A DNA stretch of 64,000 bases from Leptospiraceae bacterium (GTDB lineage: Bacteria > Spirochaetota > Leptospiria > Turneriellales > Turneriellaceae): NCBI GenBank assembly GCA_020440825.1, contig JAGRNJ010000005.1, positions 44,926-108,925 on the forward strand, read 5' to 3'. Positions 28,916 through 38,602 of this stretch are shown one piece after another; the stretch's first letter is position 1; every line of letters starts with the position of its first letter. The position numbers were made by a program, and so were the translations under genes. Below the pieces are notes generated by a model. The model saw only the letters and a program-made list of their open reading frames with translations, was not told the DNA's origin and made no database searches.

Positions 28916-31375
28916 TTAATATGCACCGCTGAACCGGCCCCGTTCATTGCCCAATTCTTTTTTGGTAAAGCCCTCATCTTTGCGCAGCAATTCGAGAATC
29001 GATTCGGTTTTGACATACTTACAATCGTCTCGTTCCCCGCCCACAGATTTCAACTTGCCATTGACTTTGATGGGTTCTGGAATATAGGTACCGACCATTT
29101 TTGAGGGACATTCCGGGTTTGGCCATTTACCGGTATCCAGGGTGACCCCGCCACTGCGCACCCCTTTGGGCATGGTCTGATCAAAGGGCTCGGGCAGTTT
29201 TCCGCGCTTCTGGTAAACCCGTGCCATAAACTCGCCCCAGGAAGGGGCTGCCAAACCGCCGCCCGATGCATGACGACCTAATGTCATTGAGCCGTTGTCC
29301 ATCCCCATCCAGATTACTGCAGCCAGGTCGCTGGTAAAACCTGAGAACCAGACATCATTCCAGGAAGATGTGGTTCCGGTTTTTCCTGCCCCATCACCGC
29401 GAAAACCACCTTCCAGTTGAATACCCTGTGCGGCGGTACCGCCTCTGACCACACCTTCCATCATTTTGCGCAGAATCCAGGCTACCCCTTCTTCGATAAT
29501 TTGAATTTGTCCGCGTTTCTGTTTATAATTCAAGGCATCGATGAGTTCCCGTTCGGGATGCAAGAGAACATTGCCTTCTCGATCGGTAATGTAAATGATT
29601 CCGTGCGGCATTACATCCCGACCCCGGTTGCCGATAATGGACATACCCAGAACCAGCTCAAACGGAGTTACCTCTGAAGAACCGAGAGCTAGAGTCGGGT
29701 TCGGTTGAAACCGGGACGGAGGAACTTTCATGACCCGGCTGGTGAAATCAATGATTTTATCAGGACCAACCCGGTCATACACCTGCACCGAAACCAGATT
29801 CAACGAAGCTGCAAGGGCACGGTTCAAGTGTACATACCCCATGTAACCGCCTTCATAGTTTGCAGGTGCCCAGGTTGAACCATCGGGCTGAATATTGATG
29901 AGAGGTGAGTCAAGAAAGCCCATCGCAAAATGGACGGCCCGATCTTCGAGTGCAGCACCATACACAAACGGTTTGAATGCACTGCCCGGTTGACGGCGGG
30001 CACTGGTCGCCCGGTTAAATTGGTCGCTGGCTTTGAATTCCCGACCACCCACCATTGCGGTAATGCGACCTGTCTGGGGTTCAAGAGCCAGAAAAGCACC
30101 CTGAACTTTCAGATCAAATTTGAATTCCCGGGTGCTGCCCAAAAATTCTTCTGATGCTTCATTAACGGGGGCAACGGGTAAAAGAAGAGAAACCAGTTCA
30201 AAGGCATCTGAATTTTCTTCTTTGAATTTATTTCGATAATCATTGCGCAATGAATACTTGGTGACGATGCCGGGCAAAGGCAGTACATTGCGCAAGGCAC
30301 TGTACATGCCCAGTAGATTGCCGTCGACCGCGCCCAATTGGGCTTTATTTGCCTGTCGGGCTATCGGGTCTTGTTTTTCGACGAGTTTTGTAATGATGTC
30401 TTCGGCGATCATCTGCTGGTCAAGATCGATGGTGGTGTAGACCTGAAAGCCACGGGAATAGACCTCATCTTCACCGAACAGACCAATCAGCTCTTGCCGA
30501 ATAAATTCTGTGAAGTACGGTGCTTTGTTGCGGTTTTCACCAAACATGGTGGCCGAGGGCGGGGTTACCACAACTACTTTCCAATATTCGCGCCAGAACT
30601 CTTCGTATAAGCGATCTGAATCTTCCTTAGTCAAATAACCGAGATCGACCAGTCGATCAAGAATCACCCGATTTTTCTTATAAGAAACATGCGGGCTGCG
30701 GAACGGAGAATAACTGTGCGGTGCTTTAGGCAATGCTGCCAGCACAGAGCCCTGCATAATATTGAGCTGGCGAACCGGCCGGTCAAAATAGAATTTTGCC
30801 GCTGAGGCAATCCCATAAGCCCCATGGCCAAAGTACGTCTGGTTGAAATACATTTCGAGAATTTCATCTTTCGAATATTCTTTTTCAACCTGCAATGCCA
30901 GAATAGCTTCATATATTTTACGGAAGATGGTTTTCTCGCCCCGGGTATACAGACCTTTAACAAGCTGTTGCGTTATTGTTGAACCACCCTGTACTACTCG
31001 AAATGCCTTCAGGTTTGCCCAGGCTGCCCTTAAGATACCCATAAAGTCAATGCCAAAATGATTATAAAAATTTGTATCTTCAACCGCCAGAAAAGCTGCT
31101 ACGACCTGGCGGGGTACTTCGTCGAGGGTCACCAGTTCCCTCTGCTCACGAAACAGTTCTGCTACCAGTCGACCGTTAACATCATAAACTCTGGTTGGTA
31201 ATGTAGGACGAAATGCATCTAAGGCTGCAATATCTGTTTTCGATTGCACCGAGTGAGCAATAAAGCCCAGCATCGCCCCACCGAACAAAGCAAGTATGAA
31301 AATACCATAAAAAATTGCTTTCTCTAGATTGCGAATGGGAAGTTTGTTTATCAAAAAGTCTTGTAGTTTCTGCAT
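28916..31375 (-). CDS. mrcA: Class A penicillin-binding protein (PBP1A type), bifunctional murein synthase
   Basis: 819 residues, anchored by one N-terminal helix (about 20-43). The glycosyltransferase domain (GT51) has catalytic Glu99 in AVEDTNFYNHFGID plus GGSTITQQLVK and EYSKDEILEMYFNQTYFGHG. The transpeptidase domain has the acyl-Ser in S465-A-F-K468 (RRQPGSAFKPFVYG), the S-x-N motif in SLN (ALAASLNLVSVQ) and K-T-G in GKTGTTSSWND. An OB-like insert lies between them. It polymerises and cross-links peptidoglycan at the periplasmic face. The hemerythrin gene ends 8 bases before it and pyrD starts 3 bases after it. The symbol is by family; mrcA and ponA are both used for this type. Confidence 0.94.
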   Translation of the reverse strand: MQKLQDFLINKLPIRNLEKAIFYGIFILALFGGAMLGFIAHSVQSKTDIAALDAFRPTLPTRVYDVNGRLVAELFREQRELVTLDEVPRQVVAAFLAVEDTNFYNHFGIDFMGILRAAWANLKAFRVVQGGSTITQQLVKGLYTRGEKTIFRKIYEAILALQVEKEYSKDEILEMYFNQTYFGHGAYGIASAAKFYFDRPVRQLNIMQGSVLAALPKAPHSYSPFRSPHVSYKKNRVILDRLVDLGYLTKEDSDRLYEEFWREYWKVVVVTPPSATMFGENRNKAPYFTEFIRQELIGLFGEDEVYSRGFQVYTTIDLDQQMIAEDIITKLVEKQDPIARQANKAQLGAVDGNLLGMYSALRNVLPLPGIVTKYSLRNDYRNKFKEENSDAFELVSLLLPVAPVNEASEEFLGSTREFKFDLKVQGAFLALEPQTGRITAMVGGREFKASDQFNRATSARRQPGSAFKPFVYGAALEDRAVHFAMGFLDSPLINIQPDGSTWAPANYEGGYMGYVHLNRALAASLNLVSVQVYDRVGPDKIIDFTSRVMKVPPSRFQPNPTLALGSSEVTPFELVLGMSIIGNRGRDVMPHGIIYITDREGNVLLHPERELIDALNYKQKRGQIQIIEEGVAWILRKMMEGVVRGGTAAQGIQLEGGFRGDGAGKTGTTSSWNDVWFSGFTSDLAAVIWMGMDNGSMTLGRHASGGGLAAPSWGEFMARVYQKRGKLPEPFDQTMPKGVRSGGVTLDTGKWPNPECPSKMVGTYIPEPIKVNGKLKSVGGERDDCKYVKTESILELLRKDEGFTKKELGNERGRFSGAY

Positions 31376-31383
31376 CGATGCCT

Positions 31384-32487
31384 CTATTTGGAATTATAAT
31401 TTCGCAAAACTGCTCTGTAAAAATCAAGCTGTTTTTTTTGTGGCACAGTATTTGAAGTGTTCATCGCCTGCCGTGCAACCTGCGCTGCTTTTTGAGGGTT
31501 TCCACGACAAATACGTGCATAGTGCATATCTTCTAAAACTATATGCGAGTACAACCATTCTTTGAGATTGCGCAACAGTGCCCATGCTGCCCGAATATTC
31601 CCCGATTCTGCCTCTTTCTTACGCAATGCTACCATTTCATGAAAACCGATATGCCTTGATTTATGACCTGCATAAGATTCCGGGTCAAGCTGCTGCACCA
31701 GCATCTCTTCTGCCCGAAAATGCTCTCTTATATAAAACTGGCAGGCGGCCAGCGCATTCATTAATTTTTCTTTGCGTTCTTCTTCTCGGGTCTCTGAAAC
31801 AGACTCCATTTCAATGATCAGCTTGATTAGCCAGAAATGCTGTAAATCCATCAATGGGACACCGGTAATCAGATTGTTTTCTTTCACAATTTGCGATGTC
31901 TTTTTGATCAGGTCACTGTCCTGGCCCTGTTCTGGAAAATTCTGCAGCAGTTCCCGATACAGTTTTCCCGGTTCTGATTCAAATGCATCTTCATCTACAG
32001 CACATTCGGCAATAGCCTTTGCTTTCAAATTGCGGTGCTCAAAGAATCTGGCATAGGCTTTATCTTCTTTTGCAATATGACCGAAAAGCCAGCCGCGCAA
32101 CAACCGGTACAGCTTATGACACTGCTCATAATTCATAGAGTTTGAAACTTCACGAATTTTGAGCAGATGGTTCACAAAGCGCCGATGCTCTTCCCGATGA
32201 TTGTCCAGATCAGGATACCCCATCTTGGTAAGCAATGTTTCTTCGTGTAGAAAATGAGCTTCTGTAAACTGCAACGCCCGATCAAAAAAAACGAGAAAAT
32301 CAGAGAATGGCAGTTTTTTTTCCAGCGCATTCTGCATATTGACCAGAATATGTACCAGCCATAAATGTTGCATATCGATCGCAGGCAGAGAAAAGGACAG
32401 CTGGTTTAAAAGCCAGATAGAGAAGGTACGGTTTTTAACATTATCGTCTTCGGTAATGCTGCTCTCTGAGGCTTGCAACGGCACCAT
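31384..32487 (-). CDS. Twin-domain hemerythrin-like protein
   Basis: 367 residues with two tandem hemerythrin domains, each with a full set of di-iron ligands. Domain 1 has H41, H78 and E82 (HFLHEE), H97 and H101 (HREEH), and H137 plus D142 (HIAKED). Domain 2 has H217, H256 and E260 (HFRAEE), H275 and H279 (HKSRH), and H315 plus D320 (HIVLED). Hemerythrins bind O2 or sense oxygen/iron reversibly. There is no signal peptide, so it is cytoplasmic. A duplicated form in one chain is less common than the single-domain bacteriohemerythrin. It lies between hemH and the PBP gene on one strand. Confidence 0.92.
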   Translation of the reverse strand: MVPLQASESSITEDDNVKNRTFSIWLLNQLSFSLPAIDMQHLWLVHILVNMQNALEKKLPFSDFLVFFDRALQFTEAHFLHEETLLTKMGYPDLDNHREEHRRFVNHLLKIREVSNSMNYEQCHKLYRLLRGWLFGHIAKEDKAYARFFEHRNLKAKAIAECAVDEDAFESEPGKLYRELLQNFPEQGQDSDLIKKTSQIVKENNLITGVPLMDLQHFWLIKLIIEMESVSETREEERKEKLMNALAACQFYIREHFRAEEMLVQQLDPESYAGHKSRHIGFHEMVALRKKEAESGNIRAAWALLRNLKEWLYSHIVLEDMHYARICRGNPQKAAQVARQAMNTSNTVPQKKQLDFYRAVLRNYNSK

Positions 32488-32530
32488 GCAGCACGCTTTA
32501 TTCCCGATTTAGCGCGTAAATTGAATTATT

Positions 32531-33547
32531 TTATAATCTGGCATAACCGGCAAGTGTCTTTACCCACTTCTCTGACGTATTCAAACAGGGAATCTGCAGA
32601 AACTCCTGCCCGCCATTTTCCAGAAATGTCTTTTTGCCTTCCATCGCAATTTCTTCAAGCGTTTCGAGACAGTCAGACACAAATGCCGGGCAAATGACAG
32701 CCAGTTTTTTTACTCCCTGGGCGGGCAACTGGGCTAAAACCTCATCTGTGTAGGGCTGAAGCCATGAATCACCCTTCAAGCGGGACTGGTAAGCGATACC
32801 GTATTGTTTTTCCTGTAAACCCAGTTTTGCTGCAACAAGTGCCGTTGTGGTTTTGATCTGGTGGCGGTAACAGGTCGCGTGCGCAATCGAGGGATTTTCA
32901 CAGCAGTCTCTGGTTTTCGTGCAATGCGAGCCGGTCGGGTCGCATTTGCGCAAATGCCGGTATGGAATGCCATGATAGCTGAACAGATAATAGTCAAATC
33001 TGTTTTGTGCATGGCTATGGATTTCCGTAGCGAGGGCATCAATATATTCCGGTTCATTGTAAAAAGGCGGATGGATTTCAAGCTTTACATTGGCCTTTTT
33101 TGCGGCGAGAACCGAACGTACTTTTTCAACCACTGTCTCAAAACTGGCCAGTGCGTAATGAGGGTATAAAGGAATCAGATAAATTCTCTCCAGAGCATCA
33201 TTTTTTGTGAGCAATGCATCGATACCACTTTCAATAGAGGGATTACCATACCGCATACCCAGTTCAACCGGATTGGTAACCCTCGCTTGTATAAGATCTT
33301 TTAACTTACGGGAAATCGAAATGAGCGGAGAGCCATCCGCCTGCCAGATTTTAGCATAGGCTCTTGCAGATCGTTTTGGCCGGGTTCGCAGAATGATGCC
33401 TTTGACCAGCAATGCCCGTAAAATATAGGGAAGATCAATTACCCGTTCATCCATTAAAAATTCATCGAGATATTTTCTTACGTCTTTTACATCTGTAGAA
33501 TCTGGGCTGCCAAGATTTACAAGAAGTACTCCGGTTTTATTGTGCAT
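32531..33547 (-). CDS. hemH: Ferrochelatase
   Basis: Inserts Fe2+ into a porphyrin, the last or near-last step of heme synthesis. The 338 residues start with TGVLLVNLGSPDSTDVKDVR and contain the signature FSYHGIPYRHLRK with the catalytic His, followed by a Cys-rich loop (DPTGSHCTKTRDCCEN, then ATCYRHQ) that is longer in Cys than the enterobacterial enzyme. It ends with QSRLKGDSWLQPYTDEVL and CPAFVSDCLETLEEI. A metal cluster in the Cys loop is possible but not shown. Encoded 57 bases downstream of hemF. One 18-bp palindrome copy lies inside the gene at codons A-T-E-I-H-S. Confidence 0.95.
   Translation of the reverse strand: MHNKTGVLLVNLGSPDSTDVKDVRKYLDEFLMDERVIDLPYILRALLVKGIILRTRPKRSARAYAKIWQADGSPLISISRKLKDLIQARVTNPVELGMRYGNPSIESGIDALLTKNDALERIYLIPLYPHYALASFETVVEKVRSVLAAKKANVKLEIHPPFYNEPEYIDALATEIHSHAQNRFDYYLFSYHGIPYRHLRKCDPTGSHCTKTRDCCENPSIAHATCYRHQIKTTTALVAAKLGLQEKQYGIAYQSRLKGDSWLQPYTDEVLAQLPAQGVKKLAVICPAFVSDCLETLEEIAMEGKKTFLENGGQEFLQIPCLNTSEKWVKTLAGYARL
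33014..33031. repeat. 18-bp palindrome copy inside hemH
   Basis: GCTATGGATTTCCGTAGC, one base from the consensus of the family at 4255 and 12304-12426. In hemH it is read in a different codon phase than the copy inside puuE, giving unrelated residues. This argues for conservation of the DNA and not of a peptide. Confidence 0.6.
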
Positions 33548-33604
33548 GTTTGACTTCCCTTAAGTTTTGATTGGTTTTGCAATTATTGATTTGAGTACAT
33601 TTTT

Positions 33605-34519
33605 TCACAGCCAGTCTCTCGGGTTTAACAATACCCTGGTAAGTTTCTCTTCTTCACTGCCCGGTATTGGCTGGTCATGGTAATCGAATCTTGCCTGCGC
33701 TGGCAGACTCATAAGTATACTTTCTGTACGACCATTGCTCTTAAGACCAAAGGTAGTACCGCGGTCATGCAAAAGATTGAACTCAATATACCTGCCCCGG
33801 CGTATCTGCTGCCAGTAGACCTGATTTTCGGTAAACGGCAGTTCTTTTCGTCGAGACATGATTTCAATATACACATCAATGAACCGTTCGGCACAATCCC
33901 GGGCAAATTCAAACAGTTGATCTGCAGAATACTTTTCACCAGGACGCTGGTGATCATAAAAGATACCGCCGATACCCCGCCGCTCATTATTGCGGTGGGT
34001 ATTGACAAAATAATTATCACAGATCTCTTTGAAACTGGAATATGCATCCTTATCAAGTATTGCGCAGGAAGTTTGCAGCGCCCGGTGAAAATCGATGCAA
34101 TCAGGCTCAAATAGATAATACGGGGTCAGGTCTGCACCCCCGCCAAACCATGAATCGAGTACCTGCTTCTTTTCGTCATAGACTTCAAAGTATCGAAAGT
34201 TTGCATGCACGGTTGGGACCATCGGGTTTATAGGATGAATGACCAGAGAAATACCCGTGGCAAAAAATTCTGTGCCATCGAGTTTGAGCTGCTTCTTAAT
34301 CGAGTCTGTCAATGGGCCAAATACAGCAGAGGTGTTGACCCCGCCCTTTTCAATGACGTGCCCGCGTTCGAGTATGCGAGTGATCCCTCCGCCCCCGTCT
34401 GCTCTTTGCCAGACATCTTCTATAAATTTTCCCCGGGTATCCTGAGCTTCAAGTTTGCGGCAGATCTGGTTTTGCAGATCTCTCACGAGAGTCGAAAATT
34501 TTTCACTCATATTGCTCAT
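33605..34519 (-). CDS. hemF: Oxygen-dependent coproporphyrinogen III oxidase
   Basis: Converts coproporphyrinogen III to protoporphyrinogen IX with O2, so this organism makes heme aerobically through protoporphyrin. The 304 residues match the family length and carry its signatures: WQRADGGGGITRILERGHVIEKGGVN, HANFRYFEV, WFGGGADLTPYYLFEPD, FYDHQRPGEKYSADQLF, VYWQQIRRGRYIEFNLLHDRGTTFGL and SLPAQARFDY. Two ATG starts are close together (MSNMSEK); the second may be used. It is the first gene of a closely spaced minus-strand run with hemH, hemerythrin, PBP and pyrD. Confidence 0.96.
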   Translation of the reverse strand: MSNMSEKFSTLVRDLQNQICRKLEAQDTRGKFIEDVWQRADGGGGITRILERGHVIEKGGVNTSAVFGPLTDSIKKQLKLDGTEFFATGISLVIHPINPMVPTVHANFRYFEVYDEKKQVLDSWFGGGADLTPYYLFEPDCIDFHRALQTSCAILDKDAYSSFKEICDNYFVNTHRNNERRGIGGIFYDHQRPGEKYSADQLFEFARDCAERFIDVYIEIMSRRKELPFTENQVYWQQIRRGRYIEFNLLHDRGTTFGLKSNGRTESILMSLPAQARFDYHDQPIPGSEEEKLTRVLLNPRDWL

Positions 34520-34600
34520 TGGGTTATTTTCAGAAGAAAAGACTGGTTGAAAAGCTCAAGATAATGCTTTACATGAGCAAATCAATTTGCATTTTTTCAC

Positions 34601-35362
34601 ATGATCTCCCGCAAAGATGAAAATGCAGTCGCAACATTAACTTTAAATTCTAACGCTGCCAACAGTGTTGACCTGAATGTATGTGGTGAATTTGAAAAAA
34701 TTCTCGACCAGCTTGAAAAAGATCGCAGCATAAAGGTTGTCATTTTAACCGGCAACAGCGGCTTTTTCTCAAACGGATTTGAACCAACCGGTTTTGTGAA
34801 CCAGAGTGATGAAAAAGTAGCCGAACTTTTGCGTCGTGCATTTCAGATTTCATATCGTCTGTACTGCCTGCCCCAGATCACAATTGCCGCAATCAATGGC
34901 CATGCCATGGGGGTTGGTGCAATCTGGGCCGTACATATGAACTACCGAATTGCGGTCAGTAAAGTTCGCATCGGTTTTCCCGAAGCATTGATTGGCCTGG
35001 CGATTCCCTCTGCCCCGGCATTTTTACTGCAGGCACTGGTTGGTCCCCAAAAATGCAGAGACCTGTCTTTTGAGGGTACCGGTCTGAAAAGTGAAGCAGC
35101 AAAAGAAATTGGCCTGGTCGACGAAGTTGTCGCAGCAGATGACCTGCACAATTCGGCGGCCAAGCTTGCCAAAAAGTTTCTCGGCACCCCTTTTGATGTC
35201 ATTGCCGGGAATCAATTGAGCACCAAAGCTCCCTATAGTGAACTTCTGCAGAGGCTGGTCGAAAAAGACGTAGAAATGGGAGTTTCGCTGGTCAAATCAC
35301 CGAACGGGCAGGAAGGCCTTTCTAGTATTCTCGAAAAACGACGCCCGGTCTTCAAAGATTAA
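34601..35362 (+). CDS. Enoyl-CoA hydratase/isomerase (crotonase) family protein
   Basis: 253 residues, cytoplasmic. Crotonase features: the oxyanion-hole stretch NSGFFSNGFEP (about 50-60), the second oxyanion loop INGHAMGVGAIWAVHMNYRIA, and FPEALIGLAIPSAPAFLLQALVG downstream. The position that in enoyl-CoA hydratases carries one catalytic Glu shows an Ala/Ile-rich stretch, so the exact reaction (hydratase, isomerase or other CoA chemistry) is open. The gene stands alone, divergent from hemF. No ribosome binding site is visible at the ATG. Confidence 0.85.
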   Translation: MISRKDENAVATLTLNSNAANSVDLNVCGEFEKILDQLEKDRSIKVVILTGNSGFFSNGFEPTGFVNQSDEKVAELLRRAFQISYRLYCLPQITIAAINGHAMGVGAIWAVHMNYRIAVSKVRIGFPEALIGLAIPSAPAFLLQALVGPQKCRDLSFEGTGLKSEAAKEIGLVDEVVAADDLHNSAAKLAKKFLGTPFDVIAGNQLSTKAPYSELLQRLVEKDVEMGVSLVKSPNGQEGLSSILEKRRPVFKD

Positions 35363-35463
35363 AGAACAAGGCTGCCGGTTGGCCAGCATTTAAAGTCTCT
35401 ATTTTTTTGTACGGAATGATAATTCCTGTCGATTTGCTCAAGAATTCATGCTAGTTTACGAAC

Positions 35464-36351
35464 ATGAAAAATTCAAACACCATGCAGATGCAAGAGACTG
35501 GCAAAAGCTCAAAAACAATGCCGATTGTGCGGCGAACTGATTTTCAACATGGCAGTGCGACACCTCGATACTGGTTCAAAGGGAATGCTTTGGCAACGCA
35601 CTTTAACAATGCCATGCATATGGTTTTTCCCGACGGAGAACAGTTATTCATAAGAAGCGTACGTGCTTTCGCAAATGAGATTCAAGACGAAAACCTTAAA
35701 GAAAGGGTAAAAGCATTCATTGGCCAGGAAGTACAGCATGGGCTCGAACATAAAAAATTCTGGCAAATTCTGGAAAGCCAGGGGCTTAAGCCGGGTGATT
35801 TTGCAAAGTGGTTCAACCAGCTTGCTTTTGAAAATCTTGAACCGCTGGGTATTAAAGTTTTTGGTAAAAGCGGTCCGTTAGCGGTTACGGCTGCCCTCGA
35901 ACATTATACAGCCATTATGGCAGAGATGGCATTTCAAAAAGATTCAGAATTATTTGAAGGCCTGCCTGAAGAAATGAAAAACATGCTATTGTGGCATGCT
36001 GCTGAAGAAATTGAACATAAAGCGGTAGCATTCGATGTCTTAAAGAAGGTAGATGATTCTGATTATATTAAAATCATGGGGATGCTCGTTGCCTCGGCCG
36101 GTCTCTGGTTCTTTGTATTTTCAGGAATGCTGCATTTTATGCGAAATGATAAAGAACTGAGTTTAGCAAAAATACTGCAGGATATTCCTGATTTTTTATT
36201 CGGACAGAAAAAACTGGCCGGTTCGATTCTCGATCGCCTTTTCGATTACTTCAGAAGTGATTTTCACCCTGATGATCATAACTCGCTGGAACTGGTACAG
36301 AATTTTCTGAATTCGGGAAAAATACCGCTCAAAGAAAAATTATCTGCCTGA
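35464..36351 (+). CDS. Predicted metal-dependent hydrolase, PF10118 family
   Basis: 295 residues. Helical protein with two metal-ligand-like motifs: FIGQEVQHGLEHKKF (about 85-99, E-x-x-H plus H) and LWHAAEEIEHKAVAFDV (about 180-196, E-x-x-H), an arrangement like ferritin-type di-iron proteins. One hydrophobic segment (GMLVASAGLWFFVFSGML, about 212-229) suggests membrane association. The family is widespread and annotated only as a predicted metal-dependent hydrolase; the reaction is not known. Its 3' end overlaps that of the convergent AraC-type gene by 12 bases. Confidence 0.82.
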   Translation: MKNSNTMQMQETGKSSKTMPIVRRTDFQHGSATPRYWFKGNALATHFNNAMHMVFPDGEQLFIRSVRAFANEIQDENLKERVKAFIGQEVQHGLEHKKFWQILESQGLKPGDFAKWFNQLAFENLEPLGIKVFGKSGPLAVTAALEHYTAIMAEMAFQKDSELFEGLPEEMKNMLLWHAAEEIEHKAVAFDVLKKVDDSDYIKIMGMLVASAGLWFFVFSGMLHFMRNDKELSLAKILQDIPDFLFGQKKLAGSILDRLFDYFRSDFHPDDHNSLELVQNFLNSGKIPLKEKLSA

Positions 36352-37431
36352 TTTCTTTTTTTGCCGGTATGACTTGGGCGTCATGCCGGTGATTTTTAAG
36401 AACTGCTGGTTAAAGGTTGTCTTACTGTTAAAACCGACTTCGAAGGCAATATTCAAAACCGACATTTTTTCATCTTTGAGCAGTAAGGCTTCTGCCGCCT
36501 GCACCCGATATTGATTGACAAAACCGTTAAAATTCTGTTGAAACTGTTCGTTCAAGATTCGGGATAACTGGTGAGAAGTAAGAGACAGTTCATCTGCAAG
36601 CTGTGCAAGTCGAAGTTCTTCGTCACGAAAAATCTGTCGTTCACTCATCAGTTCTTTTAATAACCGACAGATTTCATTAACATCAATTCCTGTGAGCGGA
36701 GTGCTTTCATAGCGCTTACTCTGAATCTCGGAGCGCAGGTTCACAAAAAAATCTGGATACCGGGCCGTGAACAGGAAAAAACTGCAAATACAAACTGAAA
36801 TCAGATTCCCGCCTGCATAACCCACTGCCGGGAATGAAAAAAGCAGAGAACCTGCCCACAGTAACAACGACACAGGTGGCAAGATCAAAAGAGTCCAGAC
36901 GAATTGTGAATATTTTAAATCATACGCAGCCTTGGCCTTTAGGTTCAAAAAGGCGAGACCCAGAAAATAGCAGAGAATATGAAAAATTCCTGCCAATATG
37001 CCCAGAGTAATCAGGTTCAATTTCCCGCCATACAACCCTTCTTGCATCCATAAGGTTCGTTGTGCATCACCCAGGCTGATAAAATAGAAATCAAATACGA
37101 TTGCAATTCCCGCGGGAATAAAGTGCGGCCACAGATTTAATTTTTTTTCGAATGTGAAATCAATCATGGTGGCCGCCATGTTTAAAACCAGCGGACCAAT
37201 GAGCAATAGACCAGAAACAGTGAACGTACCGAGAATGGAATACTCAAATAACGAGCCAGAAAGCAGCATTCCCATTCTCACCTGTATGGGAAACAGAGCA
37301 AGACACATATAGAAAAGAGGCCCGATACGTTCACCTGCTTTTCTGCGGGCAACTTCAACCGCGATCGCCAGAAGTGCTGCACCGGCCCCAAAATAAATTC
37401 CCTGTAGTGCAATCGATTCCAAAATTTTCAC
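36340..37431 (-). CDS. Membrane-bound AraC-family transcriptional regulator (7TM type)
   Basis: 363 residues. The N-terminal ~220 residues make about seven membrane helices. The C-terminal ~100 residues are an AraC DNA-binding domain with two helix-turn-helix parts: LAQLADELSLTSHQLSRILNEQF and SVLNIAFEVGFNSKTTFNQQFLKITGMTPKSYR. Such 7TM-AraC proteins are common in Leptospira and probably act at DNA while staying in the membrane. The GTG start overlaps the stop of the upstream membrane protein gene (GTGA), so the two are translationally coupled. Target genes and signal are unknown. Confidence 0.9.
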   Translation of the reverse strand: MKILESIALQGIYFGAGAALLAIAVEVARRKAGERIGPLFYMCLALFPIQVRMGMLLSGSLFEYSILGTFTVSGLLLIGPLVLNMAATMIDFTFEKKLNLWPHFIPAGIAIVFDFYFISLGDAQRTLWMQEGLYGGKLNLITLGILAGIFHILCYFLGLAFLNLKAKAAYDLKYSQFVWTLLILPPVSLLLWAGSLLFSFPAVGYAGGNLISVCICSFFLFTARYPDFFVNLRSEIQSKRYESTPLTGIDVNEICRLLKELMSERQIFRDEELRLAQLADELSLTSHQLSRILNEQFQQNFNGFVNQYRVQAAEALLLKDEKMSVLNIAFEVGFNSKTTFNQQFLKITGMTPKSYRQKKKSGR

Positions 37432-38597
37432 GGTGCATTCCCGATATTGTTGCTGCGGGCTGCATATTGAGAGATTAAAAACATTAATTTTGCCCTGTCA
37501 AGCATACCGAGCGAACGATTAGGCAGTACTTTGTACTTTAAGTCTTTTCGCGTCTCGATGAGAAACCTGATCATATCAGAGAAATTCTGTAAATCCTGGG
37601 AGCTGGAATTACCCGGTTTCAGAGTTGGTTCATTTGGCGGTTTCGTTTCTATGAGAAGTATGCCCTCGGTACTTTCACTTAAGTTTTCATAGACACCGTG
37701 AATATCCCGCCACAACAGAGTCGTTTCAGACTTGAGCTGGTTATGACTTTCTACTTTCCATTCTATGCCATTGTTATCGAGTACAATCGAAACTTTGTTT
37801 CCCCGATCGTTCAGAATATTGGCAGTAAGTGTGTACAGAATAAATCCCGGCAACAGTATTGATATTCCCAGCACAATAGACCCGAATGAGTTACTGAAAT
37901 TCCGTACTGCCAGAAGGATCAGAAATGCAAAGATCGGGAGAACTATAATCAAGGCGTTGATCATGACTCTGCTGGTCTTTTGTATATATTCCACATGACA
38001 TCGAGAATTCACATCTCTGCGAATCTGCATGACTTTTGAGATTCCCGTACAGGATATATTTTCAGCAGTCGGCTGCCAGTTTTTCCAGAAGCCTGTAAGA
38101 TAGATATCTCCGCTCAGGTGAACCGGTAATTTCTGAACATTCAGTAGAGTCTTGAGCAGAGTCACATCTTCTGTTTTCTGATTTCCCCGCAGAGAGATAC
38201 TGAAACCTGCTGCATGGTGCAGGTCGACCCTGTGGCGTTCTTTATTTCGTTCTGTAATCTTTTGGTTTTGTTCAGTTTCTTCAAGCGTCAATGCCGAAAC
38301 ACTGTAAGACTGAAAATCCCGCATGGGCAGGGAGATCGATTCATTGGTTTTAAAGTTTTCTATTTTAAGAACTCGATTTTGTTCATCAATTTTGATCTGT
38401 TCCAGATTTTCAGCGTGGTAGGTCATCCACGGGATTACCAGAGTAACCAGGGTGTAGAGTGCAAAACCATACCCTGCGTAGTACAGAAGCTTATCTGATT
38501 TGAATTGAGTTATAAACAGATAGCCCAGCCCGGCCGTGAGCAGAACCGGAACAAACGAAACTGCAAGCAGTGTCCAGGGTGAATAGGAAAACGACAT
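37428..38597 (-). CDS. Membrane protein of unknown function, coupled to the 7TM-AraC regulator
   Basis: 389 residues with membrane helices at about 10-30, 40-58, 210-232 and 240-262. The two soluble parts (about 65-200 and 275-389) are beta-rich (IKIDEQNRVLKIENFKT, KVSIVLDNNGIEWKVESHNQ, LLWRDIHGVYENLSESTEG), with the rhythm of bacterial PH-like domains placed next to membrane helices. This is a secondary-structure impression, not a family match. The 4-base overlap with the AraC gene suggests they act together, perhaps as sensor and effector. It starts 5 bases after the cytidylyltransferase gene on the same strand. Confidence 0.7.
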   Translation of the reverse strand: MSFSYSPWTLLAVSFVPVLLTAGLGYLFITQFKSDKLLYYAGYGFALYTLVTLVIPWMTYHAENLEQIKIDEQNRVLKIENFKTNESISLPMRDFQSYSVSALTLEETEQNQKITERNKERHRVDLHHAAGFSISLRGNQKTEDVTLLKTLLNVQKLPVHLSGDIYLTGFWKNWQPTAENISCTGISKVMQIRRDVNSRCHVEYIQKTSRVMINALIIVLPIFAFLILLAVRNFSNSFGSIVLGISILLPGFILYTLTANILNDRGNKVSIVLDNNGIEWKVESHNQLKSETTLLWRDIHGVYENLSESTEGILLIETKPPNEPTLKPGNSSSQDLQNFSDMIRFLIETRKDLKYKVLPNRSLGMLDRAKLMFLISQYAARSNNIGNAP

Positions 38598-38602
38598 GCT
38601 CT

